From contig NC_019779.1 in assembly GCF_000317635.1 (NCBI RefSeq), positions 3,224,001 through 3,288,000 on the forward strand: 64,000 nt of DNA, written 5' to 3'. Of this stretch, positions 1-10,035 are shown piece after piece. Below the pieces are notes generated by a model, which ran no database searches, was not told the DNA's origin, and saw only the letters and a program-made list of their open reading frames with translations. Numbering within the stretch: position 1 is the stretch's first letter; every line of letters begins with the position of its first letter. Origin of the DNA: Halothece sp. PCC 7418. Lineage in GTDB: Bacteria > Cyanobacteriota > Cyanobacteriia > Cyanobacteriales > Rubidibacteraceae. The position numbers and the translations under genes were made by a program.

Positions 1-813
<813 letters not shown>

Positions 814-862
814 TCAATAACCAGTTAAAATTAACAATACACTCAATTATCATTGATGACTT

Positions 863-1765
863 ATTAATTATCAATTAAGTTTTACCCCCTACAAACGACC
901 GTTTCGCCGTCCTTTCAGAACCAGTTCTGGTGTATGGAAAATTCGCGAAGGGATTATGATTACTTTGCAAGATGCAACGGGAAAGAGAAGTGAGGGCGAA
1001 ATTGCACCGCTTCCCAGTTTTGGTTCGGAAACCCTAGCACAAGCCCTGGCGTTTTGTTCCCACTATTCCCAAGGAATTACTAAAACAGAAATTCATCAAA
1101 TTCCAGACCAGTTTCCCGCTTGTCAGTTTGCCTTTGAATCCGCGTTAGAGGGTTTTTCTCTGGAGACAAGTTCACAGCAAACCTTATCCTTAAGTGTACT
1201 TTTACCCGCAGGAGAAACGGTTTTAGAAAGTTGGCAATCTCCCTATCAGCAAGGACAACGCACTTTTAAATGGAAAATTGGCGTTTTCTCCCTAGATGCA
1301 GAGTTAGCGTGGTTTCAGCAGTGGGTGGCGGATCTTCCTGATGATGTGCAAATCCGCTTAGATGCCAATGGGGGGTTAACCTTACCAGAGGCGGAAGAAT
1401 GGTTTCAGAACGCGGATGTTTCAGGAAAGGTTGAATTTATTGAACAACCGCTTCCACCCGCCCAATTTGAGCCAATGCAAGGGTTAGAGGCAACTTTTAA
1501 AACCCCTCTCGCCTTAGATGAATCGGTGGGAACGTTGCGGGAGTTGCAGGCGTGTTATAAAAGGGGATGGCGGGGGATTTTTGTCTTAAAGTGCGCGATC
1601 GCGGGATCGCCCCGTTTACTGAGACAATTATGTCAACAGCATCAACTGGATCTGGTCTTTTCTTCTGTGATGGAAACCTCTGTGGCGAGGGAAGCAGTGT
1701 TTCGATTGGCGCAAGAATTGAATCCGAAACGGGCTTTAGGCTTTGGTGTTGACGATTGGTTTTAA
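863..1765 (+). CDS. menC: o-succinylbenzoate synthase, probable non-canonical start
   Basis: Enolase-superfamily enzyme that dehydrates SHCHC to o-succinylbenzoate in phylloquinone (vitamin K1) synthesis, which supplies the photosystem I quinone. The catalytic set is visible: KWKIG (second Lys), RLDANGG (Asp), FIEQPL (Glu), LALDES (Asp) and VLKCAIAGS (Lys). The first ATG is at 956, but the frame is open upstream to a stop at 857. That upstream part encodes YQLSFTPYKRPFRRPF, the conserved MenC N-terminus (usual form FxPYxRPFRxP). It contains no ATG, GTG or TTG. ATT at 863 aligns best with the family start and gives 300 residues; the usual length is about 320. Alternatives are initiation at 956, which loses the capping-domain start, or a damaged start codon. 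The function call is firm; the start is inferred. Confidence 0.85.
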   Translation: MNYQLSFTPYKRPFRRPFRTSSGVWKIREGIMITLQDATGKRSEGEIAPLPSFGSETLAQALAFCSHYSQGITKTEIHQIPDQFPACQFAFESALEGFSLETSSQQTLSLSVLLPAGETVLESWQSPYQQGQRTFKWKIGVFSLDAELAWFQQWVADLPDDVQIRLDANGGLTLPEAEEWFQNADVSGKVEFIEQPLPPAQFEPMQGLEATFKTPLALDESVGTLRELQACYKRGWRGIFVLKCAIAGSPRLLRQLCQQHQLDLVFSSVMETSVAREAVFRLAQELNPKRALGFGVDDWF

Positions 1766-1843
1766 GGCTGGCTGACCGACAAAACTTCTGAAAGCCCTAT
1801 TCTATCCTAGGCTGGGAAGCGCGATCGTGTAACCTAAAAAACC

Positions 1844-1881
1844 TTGCTGGTGTTGGGTTTCGTGACCTCAACCCAACCTAC
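1844..1881. repeat. dispersed palindromic cyanobacterial repeat, copy 1
   Basis: This lies in the 334-bp gap between menC and the VapBC pair, where no gene is seen. The block contains GTTGGGTTTCGTGACC followed by TCAACCCAACCTAC, so its arms GTTGGGTT and AACCCAAC can pair. An inverted, nearly identical copy lies at 53231-53268, between dndC and dndD. The rest of the gap has a HIP1-like site and otherwise nothing recognisable. Confidence 0.7.
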
Positions 1882-2099
1882 ATTTTAAATCTTTTGTCAG
1901 TCAATCAGGGTTTTAAGGAAACTTCAGCAAAAGATTATGCCTTTGATTGAAGTCTCTATTCTCACGCTTGGCTGCGGTTTAGAATAAAAGTAGCTAACAT
2001 TCTTTTCGAGTTGGAAGAAGGCAAGACATCAACAATTAACCAACCTAGGATTTAGCATGAAAGAGAAAATAGCAAGTGATAATTTAGGCTAAGGAAAAA

Positions 2100-2324
2100 A
2101 TGGATAGTATCAAAGTGAAAGTTCAGATTGGAGAAGATGGTGTTTTCTCCACTCGCTTACCTATCACCAATCAGGAAATTGAAGCGATCGTCATCTATCA
2201 GTCTGTTCAGCAAAAAAAACAGTGGTCTCCTCATTTTTTTGAAAAAACTTGTGGGCGTTGGCAAGGTGAAGTATTAGTGAGGGAACCGCAACCTGAACCT
2301 CAAGAACGAGAGCCTTTATTATGA
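2100..2324 (+). CDS. probable antitoxin of VapC (VapB-like)
   Basis: A 74-residue protein directly upstream of, and overlapping by 4 bp (ATGA), a PIN-domain toxin gene. This is the normal arrangement of a VapBC toxin-antitoxin operon. The start has a good ribosome site (AAGGA, then AAAAA before ATG). The C-terminal half (FFEKTCGRWQGEVLVREPQ) has the charged, tryptophan-containing tail seen in small cyanobacterial antitoxins that wrap around the PIN toxin. No ribbon-helix-helix or AbrB signature is obvious at the N-terminus, so the DNA-binding class is unclear. The antitoxin role is inferred mainly from position. Confidence 0.7.
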   Translation: MDSIKVKVQIGEDGVFSTRLPITNQEIEAIVIYQSVQQKKQWSPHFFEKTCGRWQGEVLVREPQPEPQEREPLL

Positions 2325-2719
2325 GTTACTTATTAGATACTAATGCTTGCATTCAATATCTTAACTCAACCAATCATCGAATTGCAGAAAAATTAGCTTC
2401 TCTTTCTCCAGATGATATTTTCCTGTGTGATATTGTTAAGTTTGAGCTTTATTACGGTGCATATCGAAGTGCTAAGCAGGAAGATAACTTAGTAACTTTA
2501 GGAATTTTCTTTGATGAGTTTACGAGCCTTCCTTTTGATGGAAAGTTAGCTCAGATCTGTGGTTATATTCGCGATCATTTGAACAGAAAAGGAACTCCAA
2601 TCGGTGTTTATGACTTGCAAATTGCTTCTATTGCACTAGCAAATAATTTAGTTTTAGTCACTCATAATTTGACTGAATTTAGTCGAGTTGAAGGATTAAA
2701 GTATGAAGATTGGGAGTAA
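2321..2719 (+). CDS. vapC: PIN-domain ribonuclease toxin VapC
   Basis: PIN-domain endoribonuclease of 132 residues, the usual VapC size. The acidic metal site is intact: D6 in YLLDTN, E42 in FELYYG and D98 in VYDLQIA, with N116 in the VTHN strand motif. VapC toxins cleave RNA, often initiator tRNA or rRNA, and are inhibited by the co-transcribed antitoxin. The gene starts inside the last codons of the upstream antitoxin gene, so the two are translationally coupled. It ends 20 bp before the convergent DUF3685 regulator gene. It looks functional. Confidence 0.9.
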   Translation: MSYLLDTNACIQYLNSTNHRIAEKLASLSPDDIFLCDIVKFELYYGAYRSAKQEDNLVTLGIFFDEFTSLPFDGKLAQICGYIRDHLNRKGTPIGVYDLQIASIALANNLVLVTHNLTEFSRVEGLKYEDWE

Positions 2720-2739
2720 ATTCCTACAAATAACAAAAT

Positions 2740-4446
2740 TCATTGCCGATCGCGCTTACTTTCGACACTTTTTCCAATTCCTTGCAAAATCCCCCGTCCA
2801 ATTAAACCAATTCCACGCCCAATCACTTGCGTTAAAAGATAAACCACTGCTTGTCCGACAACCCCAAACACAGCCCGAAACCGAGGCGCGATCGCGTCCC
2901 GTAATTCTAAAGCAATGGTAACCCCTAAACGAATCCCTTGTAACTGTTCTAATTCCTCTTTCCGAGGCGCATAAACAGAGACAGCTTGAATGCGATTTCC
3001 CCGAAAAACTAAGAATTCTTGACGACTTTCAAAGATTATTTTTGGTTCTTGGAAATAGTAACTTTGGCGATATTGCCAAGATAATTCATTGCGAAAACGA
3101 GCAATTTCCCGAGAAGACCGATATTCATCCGCATAAAGTGAATTTTTGACCATTTCTTGCTCTCCAAACTGATTTAAAATGACTTGCATGACTGCATTTG
3201 CCACAGTAATAATTAAATTATGGAGTAACATTTCGGCACGGGCTTGCGCTTCTGGAGATTCAGGGCGATAAGAAACTTGATCAATCTTTAAAGGTTCTTG
3301 ATAAAGTAAATAGGCAACAAGAGCGGTCACATCAGGCAATTTATTTAATCGCATCGCTTCCACGACAGGGGCTTCTCGCATCACAAATTCAACAATTGAA
3401 CCCGCTGTTGCTGGAAACTCTGAGAGTGCGACATATTTACTAATCCAGCGTGTGAGACAAGTTTGCCATAATTCTCGTAGTAGCAGCGATCGCCGTTCAG
3501 GTAAATCTTCTAAAGATAAATGAACAAAGTCCAATTGGGTTAGGATTTCCTGAAATTGTTGAACCACTAAATATAACAGTTCTCGCTTTTTCTCTGGGTT
3601 GAGAATGTCAATTTCTAGGGTATAATTTGTGTGATTAACAATCCCTAATTGAATTTTTCCTAATGTGGTTTGCAGTAGGGTGTCACTGAGAGAAGTGGGT
3701 AAGCCTGTTAATAAGGGTGGGCTTTCTATTTCGGAGGCAGAATTTTCTGGACTCTCTTCTGTTTCTTCTTCCTCACTCAGCACGACAACTTCTACTGGTA
3801 AGAGTTGCTTGATAATCCATTGGGCGGTTTTTAATTCTCGTCGTAATCCTGTCCAAAATAACCAATCAAAGTTAGAAAGCTCTTGATTTTCTAAAATTGC
3901 TTCTACTTGCGCCAAATTGCGCTCAATTTCCCCTAAGCCAGTTTCTCTTTGTCGAGTGAGCCAGCGCGGAGGTGTCGTCGGTTGCGGAGGCGAGGTAGCA
4001 GGGGGAAGTTGACGGGCGGAATCATTAACCGTTGCTTGTTGCCAATAGAGTTCCCCTCTAGCCACTTGTTGCAGGGCGTGAATTAATTGATCAAGAGGGG
4101 TACGCTTGCGACAGTAGCCTTCAATTCCTAAGTTTCGCAGCGATCGCAGCAGGGAATCTGCTGTCACCGTCGTCAGCAAGAATAAGGGTAAGTTAGGGTA
4201 ATTTTGTTTCAGTTCCCGACAAAAGTCTATCCCCTGTTGGGTGTTTTCTTCAGGAGTTAGATCAAGATCGATAACGAAGACATCGGGAAGGGAGTCTAAA
4301 GTATTAAGTTGGTTTCGGGCTTGTTCTAGGCTTTGGGCTTGAGCGATAATATTAATATCTTCTCGGGAAGCAAGGACTTTGGCGAGTCCTTCAGAGAAGA
4401 CGAGATCAGCATCAAGCAGGAAAATTTGAATCGCGCGATCGCTCAC
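2740..4446 (-). CDS. response regulator with DUF3685 (Ycf55-like) domain
   Basis: A 568-residue cyanobacterial protein. Residues about 5-130 form a receiver domain with the acidic pair D12/D14, phospho-acceptor D60 (VFVIDLDL), T92 (LFLLTT) and a lysine near 118 (CRKRTP). A variable linker follows (to about 165). The long C-terminal part matches the DUF3685 family, related to the red-algal plastid Ycf55 protein. It includes an acidic patch near 225 (EEEETEESPENS). There is no DNA-binding output domain, so it probably acts through protein contacts. It stands alone, divergent from tsaE with about 50 bp between starts. The partner kinase is unknown. Confidence 0.85.
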   Translation of the reverse strand: MSDRAIQIFLLDADLVFSEGLAKVLASREDINIIAQAQSLEQARNQLNTLDSLPDVFVIDLDLTPEENTQQGIDFCRELKQNYPNLPLFLLTTVTADSLLRSLRNLGIEGYCRKRTPLDQLIHALQQVARGELYWQQATVNDSARQLPPATSPPQPTTPPRWLTRQRETGLGEIERNLAQVEAILENQELSNFDWLFWTGLRRELKTAQWIIKQLLPVEVVVLSEEEETEESPENSASEIESPPLLTGLPTSLSDTLLQTTLGKIQLGIVNHTNYTLEIDILNPEKKRELLYLVVQQFQEILTQLDFVHLSLEDLPERRSLLLRELWQTCLTRWISKYVALSEFPATAGSIVEFVMREAPVVEAMRLNKLPDVTALVAYLLYQEPLKIDQVSYRPESPEAQARAEMLLHNLIITVANAVMQVILNQFGEQEMVKNSLYADEYRSSREIARFRNELSWQYRQSYYFQEPKIIFESRQEFLVFRGNRIQAVSVYAPRKEELEQLQGIRLGVTIALELRDAIAPRFRAVFGVVGQAVVYLLTQVIGRGIGLIGRGILQGIGKSVESKRDRQ

Positions 4447-4498
4447 AACAAAAAAGATAAAATCCTAGCTAAATCGCAGCAATTCTAACACAGGAATT

Positions 4499-4942
4499 AT
4501 GAAGGAATCACATTGGCACGTTTCTCTTGCAGAGACGAAAGCGACACAAGAATTAGGAAAACTCTTTGCAACATTTCTTCCTCCCAATAGCGTGGTGTTA
4601 CTCTTTGGGGATTTGGGTGCAGGGAAAACTACCTTTGTGCAAGGCTTAGGGGAAGGGTTAGGGATTACAACCCCCATTGTTAGTCCCACATTTACCTTAG
4701 TCAATGAGTATTTAGAGGGGAAAATGCCTCTCTATCATTTAGATTTATATCGCTTAGAAAATAAAAGCGCGATCGCGCAACTCTGTCCAGAAACCTATTG
4801 GGAAGGAAAAGAAGTCACCCCTGGGATTACAGCCATTGAATGGGCGGAAAGACTCCCCTATTTCCCCTCTTCCTATCTGCAAGTGAAGCTACTGAAAACC
4901 AACGATTCCCGCCAAGCGATGGTGGAGGTGATCCAGTCATGA
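4499..4942 (+). CDS. tsaE: tRNA t6A biosynthesis ATPase TsaE
   Basis: Small P-loop ATPase of 147 residues that works with TsaB and TsaD to put the threonylcarbamoyl group on A37 of ANN-reading tRNAs. The Walker A motif is LFGDLGAGKTTF (about residues 36-47). The family motifs SPTFTLVNEY and HLDLYRL follow, and the end contains IEWAERL. Length is typical. Its stop overlaps the start of the following lipoprotein gene (ATGA at 4939-4942), so the two are probably co-transcribed, although no functional link is known. An OmpR-unrelated regulator gene lies divergently upstream. Confidence 0.93.
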   Translation: MKESHWHVSLAETKATQELGKLFATFLPPNSVVLLFGDLGAGKTTFVQGLGEGLGITTPIVSPTFTLVNEYLEGKMPLYHLDLYRLENKSAIAQLCPETYWEGKEVTPGITAIEWAERLPYFPSSYLQVKLLKTNDSRQAMVEVIQS

Positions 4943-5757
4943 AAGGGGGTAATTTTGTTGGGTTGACACTCCTAACAATGTTTCTCTCCTCTTGTTTTGG
5001 GAGTGATTATAGTGAGACTCCCTTATCAATGACCCCGGCTGAGGTGGCTGAAATTTTTTCACAAGAAGCCCAGTTCGCCATTGGAGAGACAGTTTTACAA
5101 GTTCCCCTGGTGAGTGTGATTGATTTTGACCACACCAATGTCATTATTACTTGCGATCAAGATCGCGATGAAATAAGATACTGTGCTTTACCCTATGGTT
5201 CAATTGTTAAAAACGTTGAAAAAGGAAAAGTCCCGATTCCGGTCTCAGGACTTCATGTTGATTTAGAAGGCTATGATCGATTTCGACAAGAAACGGTTCA
5301 GTCTTATGACCAGATGCGAAATAAACTTTATCCTCAACTTCCTCAGCAATGGGCGAGAGAATCTTGTCTAGAGTTTGGAGAAAATGCTTTAGGAATTGAA
5401 ACCAGTCGTTTCAGTCTAATTCATCCTGACCATATTGCCCTTTTAGACAACCGTTTTATCAGTATTAATGGCTCTTATGAAAGTCAAGCTGCTGTGATAC
5501 AAAGGTTAGACTTAACGAAAAACGATCCTCAACGGGCTTGCGGAAAAGATGAGAACGGAAATCCAACTTCCCTTTGTATGGTTACTCTACGACTAGATGA
5601 GAATCTTTTAGCCGTGTGGATTACCAGTCGTGGGGAAACAATGGCAGACATTCAGCGAGAAAGTCAACTGATCAAAGCGTTTATTAAACACGGGATCAGT
5701 GAACCGGAAAACTATCCTGCTTTGAAAGAGGCAGTGGAGAGACTTAACCCATCATAA
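4939..5757 (+). CDS. predicted lipoprotein of unknown function
   Basis: A 272-residue protein starting at the ATG that overlaps the tsaE stop. This start puts a lipoprotein signal at the N-terminus: Lys, a hydrophobic stretch (FVGLTLLTMF), then the lipobox LSSC with the modified Cys near residue 18. Upstream in-frame starts inside tsaE would spoil this signal. The mature part has four further Cys in two likely pairs (ITCDQDRDEIRYC; RACGKDENGNPTSLC). I do not recognise the family. The signal predicts an exported protein anchored to a membrane facing the periplasm. Confidence 0.75.
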   Translation: MKGGNFVGLTLLTMFLSSCFGSDYSETPLSMTPAEVAEIFSQEAQFAIGETVLQVPLVSVIDFDHTNVIITCDQDRDEIRYCALPYGSIVKNVEKGKVPIPVSGLHVDLEGYDRFRQETVQSYDQMRNKLYPQLPQQWARESCLEFGENALGIETSRFSLIHPDHIALLDNRFISINGSYESQAAVIQRLDLTKNDPQRACGKDENGNPTSLCMVTLRLDENLLAVWITSRGETMADIQRESQLIKAFIKHGISEPENYPALKEAVERLNPS

Positions 5758-5761
5758 CCAA

Positions 5762-6211
5762 TCAATTTTGTGGAGCTTGCACTTGGTCAATATACTCGCG
5801 AAATCGGTCTAAATCGGCTTGCAGGGTCGATTCTACCACTTGTCCTAAAAACAAACTATCCATAATTTGCCCCAGTACCCCTGGAATGGAATAGGCGACA
5901 GATAAACGGACAATACTGCTGGTTTTGCGGTCATAAAATCGTACCGCGCCTTTATTGGGTAACCCATCCACCGACTCCCATTGAATAATCTGTTCTGGAA
6001 CTAAATTGGTAATCCGAGATAACCAACTAAATTCCCAGCCCCCAGTAGCAAGTTTCCAACGGGATAAATCTGGATTATCCGCTAGAACTTCGACCGAATC
6101 GATCCATTTCATCCATCTTGGCATTTGTTCTAAATCTGACCATAAACTCCAGACCAGATCCATGGGGGCGTTGACTTCGATTTCGACACTATGTTCTAGC
6201 CAATTTGTCAT
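5762..6211 (-). CDS. SRPBCC (polyketide cyclase/dehydrase-like) protein
   Basis: A 149-residue START-like helix-grip protein. The N-terminus (HSVEIEVNAPMDLVWSLWSD) is the family signature, with WMKWIDSVEVL and a C-terminal amphipathic helix (LQADLDRFREYI). Such proteins bind hydrophobic ligands in a deep pocket. The gene follows crtQ on the same strand after 82 bp. SRPBCC genes next to carotenoid desaturases are common in cyanobacteria, so a role near carotenoid or lipid metabolism is possible, but no catalytic role can be read from the sequence. Confidence 0.85.
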   Translation of the reverse strand: MTNWLEHSVEIEVNAPMDLVWSLWSDLEQMPRWMKWIDSVEVLADNPDLSRWKLATGGWEFSWLSRITNLVPEQIIQWESVDGLPNKGAVRFYDRKTSSIVRLSVAYSIPGVLGQIMDSLFLGQVVESTLQADLDRFREYIDQVQAPQN

Positions 6212-6293
6212 TGTGATTTGTTATTTGTTATTCGTTCTTTGGTAACTGGTGACTGGGAGACGTTCCGTGGAACGCCTGTAGATGATGGGTCAA

Positions 6294-7730
6294 TTAATGA
6301 TTAATTTCTAAAATTACATTGGCTGCTCTTTCCCCAGAAATCGTTGCCCCTTCCATGCTATCAATGTAGTCCTGTTGGGTGTAACTTCCAGCAAGGAAGA
6401 AATTGTCAACAGGGGTTTTTTGATGAGGACGATAGACATCCATGCCTGGTGCTTCCCGATAAAGCGATTGAGCGAGCTTTACCACACTATACCAAGTCAT
6501 GTTTAATTCCCGAGAAGAAGGGAATAATTTGTGGACTTGATCAAGGACGTGCTGCGCGATCGCGCTATTATTTTCTTTAATAAACGGATCGCCTGGGGTT
6601 AACACCAACTGTAAGAGTGACCCTTCTCCCTCCCGATAATAATCACCAGGGCTGGTTAAAGCAAGATCGGCAAAGCAAGAAAAGTCAGCATCAGGTGTAT
6701 AAAGGAGATTATCCAGTCCCGCAGCCTGTTCTAATTGTTTCCGCTTTTGGGGATCTTGTAGTTCTGTGACCCAACCATCGAAGCGCAATTGTACTGTTGC
6801 CACGGGAACCGCATCTAATTTGTAGATATTATCGAATTCTGACCATTTGCGCCAATCTTCAGGGAGTAAGCGTTTAATACCAGGAACATCACACGCAGCG
6901 ACATAAGCATCTGCGGTAATGGTTTCGGTTTCTTCTCCATTCGCAACGACAATTCCTGTGACAGAAGTTTTGCCATCTTTTTCTTCAGACAACACTTCTC
7001 GCACCCGACGACGAGTGTAAATTTTTGCCCCTCTTGCTTCTAAGTAATCTAAAATGGGCTGATGGAGATATTCTTGGGGTGACCCTTCCAGCATTCGCAA
7101 CACTGAGGCTTCGGTCCGAGCAGCAAATAACTGAAAAATTGTCAACATACACCGTGCCGAAATATTTTCCGTGTCGATAAAGCCTAACGCATACGCGATC
7201 GGATTCCACATCCGTTTCAAGCTGCCATCATTTCCACCATGCGATCTAAACCAGTCGGCAAAACTAATTTTATCTAAATCGCGGATGGTTTTCATTGCGC
7301 CATCCAAATCCACTAAGCCTCTGACAATAGGGCTTGTGCCTAAGGCGAGGGAGTTCGCCATTTTATCAACAGTTGAGAGTTGTGAAGTGGTAAAAAAGGC
7401 TTTTAAGCCATTGAAGGGTGCGCCCGTGAGAAACCGAAAATCCAACTCTCCCACTTTTCCCCCTTCGTTGATAAAAGTGTGGGTATGTTCCTTGAGGCGT
7501 AAATGCGCGATCGCGCCCACTTTTTCCATTAAGCGAAACAAGTGGTAATAGCAGCCAAAAAAGACGTGCAATCCCATTTCAACATGATTGCCATCGGCAT
7601 CTACCCAACTACCCACTTTACCGCCAACAAAGGGACGAGACTCATAAATTTCCACCTCCCATCCCGCATCCGCTAAGTTAACGGCGGTAGAAAGTCCAGC
7701 TAAACCTGCACCAACAATTGCAACTCGCAT
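6294..7730 (-). CDS. crtQ: zeta-carotene desaturase
   Basis: FAD-dependent plant-type desaturase (Zds) of 478 residues that converts zeta-carotene to lycopene using membrane plastoquinone. The Rossmann motif [19 protein letters not shown] with the acidic end VEIYES is at residues about 5-30. VGGKVGSW and [10 protein letters not shown] follow. The C-terminus holds the flavin motif [20 protein letters not shown]. Length and motifs are typical of the cyanobacterial enzyme and unlike bacterial CrtI. It is preceded by a GA-rich ribosome site (AAAAGGA) and lies downstream of the psbA terminator, so it probably has its own promoter. Confidence 0.96.
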   Translation of the reverse strand: MRVAIVGAGLAGLSTAVNLADAGWEVEIYESRPFVGGKVGSWVDADGNHVEMGLHVFFGCYYHLFRLMEKVGAIAHLRLKEHTHTFINEGGKVGELDFRFLTGAPFNGLKAFFTTSQLSTVDKMANSLALGTSPIVRGLVDLDGAMKTIRDLDKISFADWFRSHGGNDGSLKRMWNPIAYALGFIDTENISARCMLTIFQLFAARTEASVLRMLEGSPQEYLHQPILDYLEARGAKIYTRRRVREVLSEEKDGKTSVTGIVVANGEETETITADAYVAACDVPGIKRLLPEDWRKWSEFDNIYKLDAVPVATVQLRFDGWVTELQDPQKRKQLEQAAGLDNLLYTPDADFSCFADLALTSPGDYYREGEGSLLQLVLTPGDPFIKENNSAIAQHVLDQVHKLFPSSRELNMTWYSVVKLAQSLYREAPGMDVYRPHQKTPVDNFFLAGSYTQQDYIDSMEGATISGERAANVILEINH

Positions 7731-7814
7731 CCCGCTTTTTATATCCTTTTCTCGTGTTTCTTAGAATATTGTAAAAAAAATTAACATTAATGTGAGATCA
7801 GATCCACTTTCAAC

Positions 7815-7844
7815 AAAAAACACCCCCTCCCGAAGGAAGGGGTG
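7815..7844 (-). terminator. rho-independent terminator of psbA
   Basis: Read on the minus strand, CACCCCTTCC and GGAGGGGGTG form a 10-bp stem with one mismatch around a TTCG loop, followed at once by TTTTTTG. It lies 29 bp after the psbA stop codon. Confidence 0.9.
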
Positions 7845-7872
7845 AAACTGATTGAGCTATCTTATTTGAAGA

Positions 7873-8955
7873 TTAGCCGTTGATTTCAGGTGCTTGCATC
7901 GCAACGGGAGTCGCTTCACCAGCAGCTAAGTCTAAGGGGAAGTTGTGCGCGTTACGTTCGTGCATGACTTCAAATCCTAAGTTAGCGCGGTTTAATACGT
8001 CCGCCCAAGTGTTGATGACACGACCTTGGCTATCTAAGATGGATTGGTTGAAGTTGAATCCGTTGAGGTTGAAAGCCATGGTGCTGATTCCTAAAGCAGT
8101 GAACCAGATGCCAACTACGGGCCATGCTGCTAAGAAGAAGTGTAAGCTACGGCTGTTGTTGAAGCTCGCATATTGGAAGATGAGACGACCGAAGTAGCCG
8201 TGGGCTGCAACAATGTTGTAAGTTTCTTCTTCTTGTCCGAATTTGTAGCCGTTGTTTTGGCTTTCGTTTTCTGTGGTCTCGCGAACTAAGCTGGAAGTGA
8301 CGAGAGAACCGTGCATAGCGGAGAATAATGCGCCACCGAAGACACCTGCTACACCGAGCATGTGGAAGGGGTGCATGAGGATGTTGTGCTCAGCTTGGAA
8401 CACGAACATGAAGTTGAAAGTACCACTGATTCCTAAGGGCATTCCGTCGGAGAAAGAACCTTGTCCGATGGGATAGATTAAGAAAACTGCGGTTGCTGCT
8501 GCAACGGGTGCGGAGAACGCAACGCAAATCCAAGGGCGCATTCCGAGACGGTAGGAAAGTTCCCACTCACGTCCGAGGTAGCAGAAAACTCCGATTAAGA
8601 AGTGGAATGCGATTAACTGGTAAGGTCCACCGTTGTAGAGCCATTCATCTAAGGATGCTGCTTCCCAGATGGGATAGAAGTGAAGTCCGATCGCGTTGGA
8701 GGAGGGAACAACTGCACCAGAGATGATGTTGTTTCCGTAGAGTAAAGAACCAGCGACAGGCTCACGGATTCCGTCGATGTCAACGGGAGGCGCTGCAATG
8801 AACGCGATAATGAAGCAGGTGGTTGCGGTTAAGAGGGTGGGGATCATGAGAACGCCGAACCAGCCAATGTAAAGGCGGTTGTCGGTGCTGGTGACCCACT
8901 GGCAAAACCGTTCCCAGATATTCTGGCTTTGTTGTTGCTGTAAAGTGGTTGTCAT
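7873..8955 (-). CDS. psbA: photosystem II reaction-centre protein D1, E130 form
   Basis: Core D1 protein (360 residues) of photosystem II in the thylakoid membrane. All key residues fall at their canonical numbers: Y161 (the redox-active tyrosine), D170, E189, H190, H198, H332, E333, D342 and A344. The last 16 residues ([16 protein letters not shown]) are the tail removed by CtpA. Residue 130 is Glu (LGREWELS), the state of high-light D1 isoforms (D1:2 type in Synechococcus); low-light forms have Gln. The gene has its own strong promoter and terminator and is monocistronic. Other psbA copies are expected elsewhere in the genome but none is in this window. Confidence 0.99.
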   Translation of the reverse strand: MTTTLQQQQSQNIWERFCQWVTSTDNRLYIGWFGVLMIPTLLTATTCFIIAFIAAPPVDIDGIREPVAGSLLYGNNIISGAVVPSSNAIGLHFYPIWEAASLDEWLYNGGPYQLIAFHFLIGVFCYLGREWELSYRLGMRPWICVAFSAPVAAATAVFLIYPIGQGSFSDGMPLGISGTFNFMFVFQAEHNILMHPFHMLGVAGVFGGALFSAMHGSLVTSSLVRETTENESQNNGYKFGQEEETYNIVAAHGYFGRLIFQYASFNNSRSLHFFLAAWPVVGIWFTALGISTMAFNLNGFNFNQSILDSQGRVINTWADVLNRANLGFEVMHERNAHNFPLDLAAGEATPVAMQAPEING

Positions 8956-9014
8956 TTGGGATATAAGTCCGTTTTGAATCTAAATCAGACGCTTTTGTTT
9001 AACGCCTTGAATTA

Positions 9015-9043
9015 ACTATAAGGCAATTGTTTCGATTTGTAAA
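9015..9043 (-). promoter_or_regulatory. psbA promoter
   Basis: On the minus strand there is a -35 box TTTACA (9038-9043) and a -10 box TATAGT (9015-9020) separated by exactly 17 bp. This is a near-consensus sigma-70 promoter, leaving a 5' leader of roughly 50 nt before the D1 start. Confidence 0.85.
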
Positions 9044-9082
9044 GTTATTTTAGACAAATTTTACATTTCTCTATCCTAGGGC

Positions 9083-9433
<351 letters not shown>

Positions 9434-9503
9434 TCAAAATAAAAAGTGAATTGCTGTCGTGTTTGATTGTGTCATAGGGATGCCTCAAATCATCATCACG
9501 ACT

Positions 9504-9538
9504 TTTAAAAATAAACATCCTCCGCCAAGGGAGGATTG
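9504..9538 (-). terminator. rho-independent terminator after prxQ
   Basis: On the minus strand AATCCTCC and GGAGGATG pair around a short loop, followed by TTTATTTTT. It lies about 30 bp downstream of the peroxiredoxin stop codon. Confidence 0.75.
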
Positions 9539-9567
9539 AGGAAAAATCTATTGACAGCCTGATGAAG

Positions 9568-10002
9568 CTATTTCACCGCGCTTAGGATATCATCAGCATG
9601 GGTGCTGGTATTGACATTGCTATCGACGTAGCTAATATTGCCTTCACCATCGATCACATAAGTAATACGCTTAGAAACGGCTCCACCATCTGCGTCGTAG
9701 GCTTTGGTGATTGTCCCATCGACATCAGCGAGAAGAGTAAAGGGCAACCCATACTTCTCTTTAAACATTTTATGAGAAGCCTCATCATCGCGACTCACAC
9801 CTAAAACCACCATTTCTTGGTCTTCATACTTTTGATAGTTATCGCGGAAACTTTGTGCTTCTTTTGTGCAACCAGGGGTGTCATCTTTGGGGTAAAAATA
9901 GAGAACAACCATTTTTCCTTTGAAGTCAGAGAGAGAAACGGTTTTACCATCGCTATCTTTGGTTGTAAAATCAGGTGCTTTTGTACCAACTGCAAGTGCC
10001 AT
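9568..10002 (-). CDS. peroxiredoxin, PrxQ/BCP family, single cysteine
   Basis: Thiol peroxidase (144 residues) that reduces hydroperoxides with electrons from thioredoxin. The peroxidatic site is C45 in KDDTPGCTKE, preceded by VVLYFYPKD. Most BCP/PrxQ proteins have a resolving Cys five residues later; here that position is Gln (CTKEAQ), and no other Cys occurs in the protein. It should therefore work as a one-Cys enzyme needing an external thiol. It has its own terminator. A small PepSY-type membrane gene lies 33 bp upstream on the same strand and may share its transcript. Confidence 0.93.
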   Translation of the reverse strand: MALAVGTKAPDFTTKDSDGKTVSLSDFKGKMVVLYFYPKDDTPGCTKEAQSFRDNYQKYEDQEMVVLGVSRDDEASHKMFKEKYGLPFTLLADVDGTITKAYDADGGAVSKRITYVIDGEGNISYVDSNVNTSTHADDILSAVK

Positions 10003-10035
10003 AGGTCTAATTTTTAATTTAAATTGCGCTTACGA

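Noticed and set aside
4840-4938. Upstream start for the lipoprotein gene
   Set aside because: It would run inside tsaE and hide the clean signal peptide and lipobox. The ATG at 4939 fits operon overlap.
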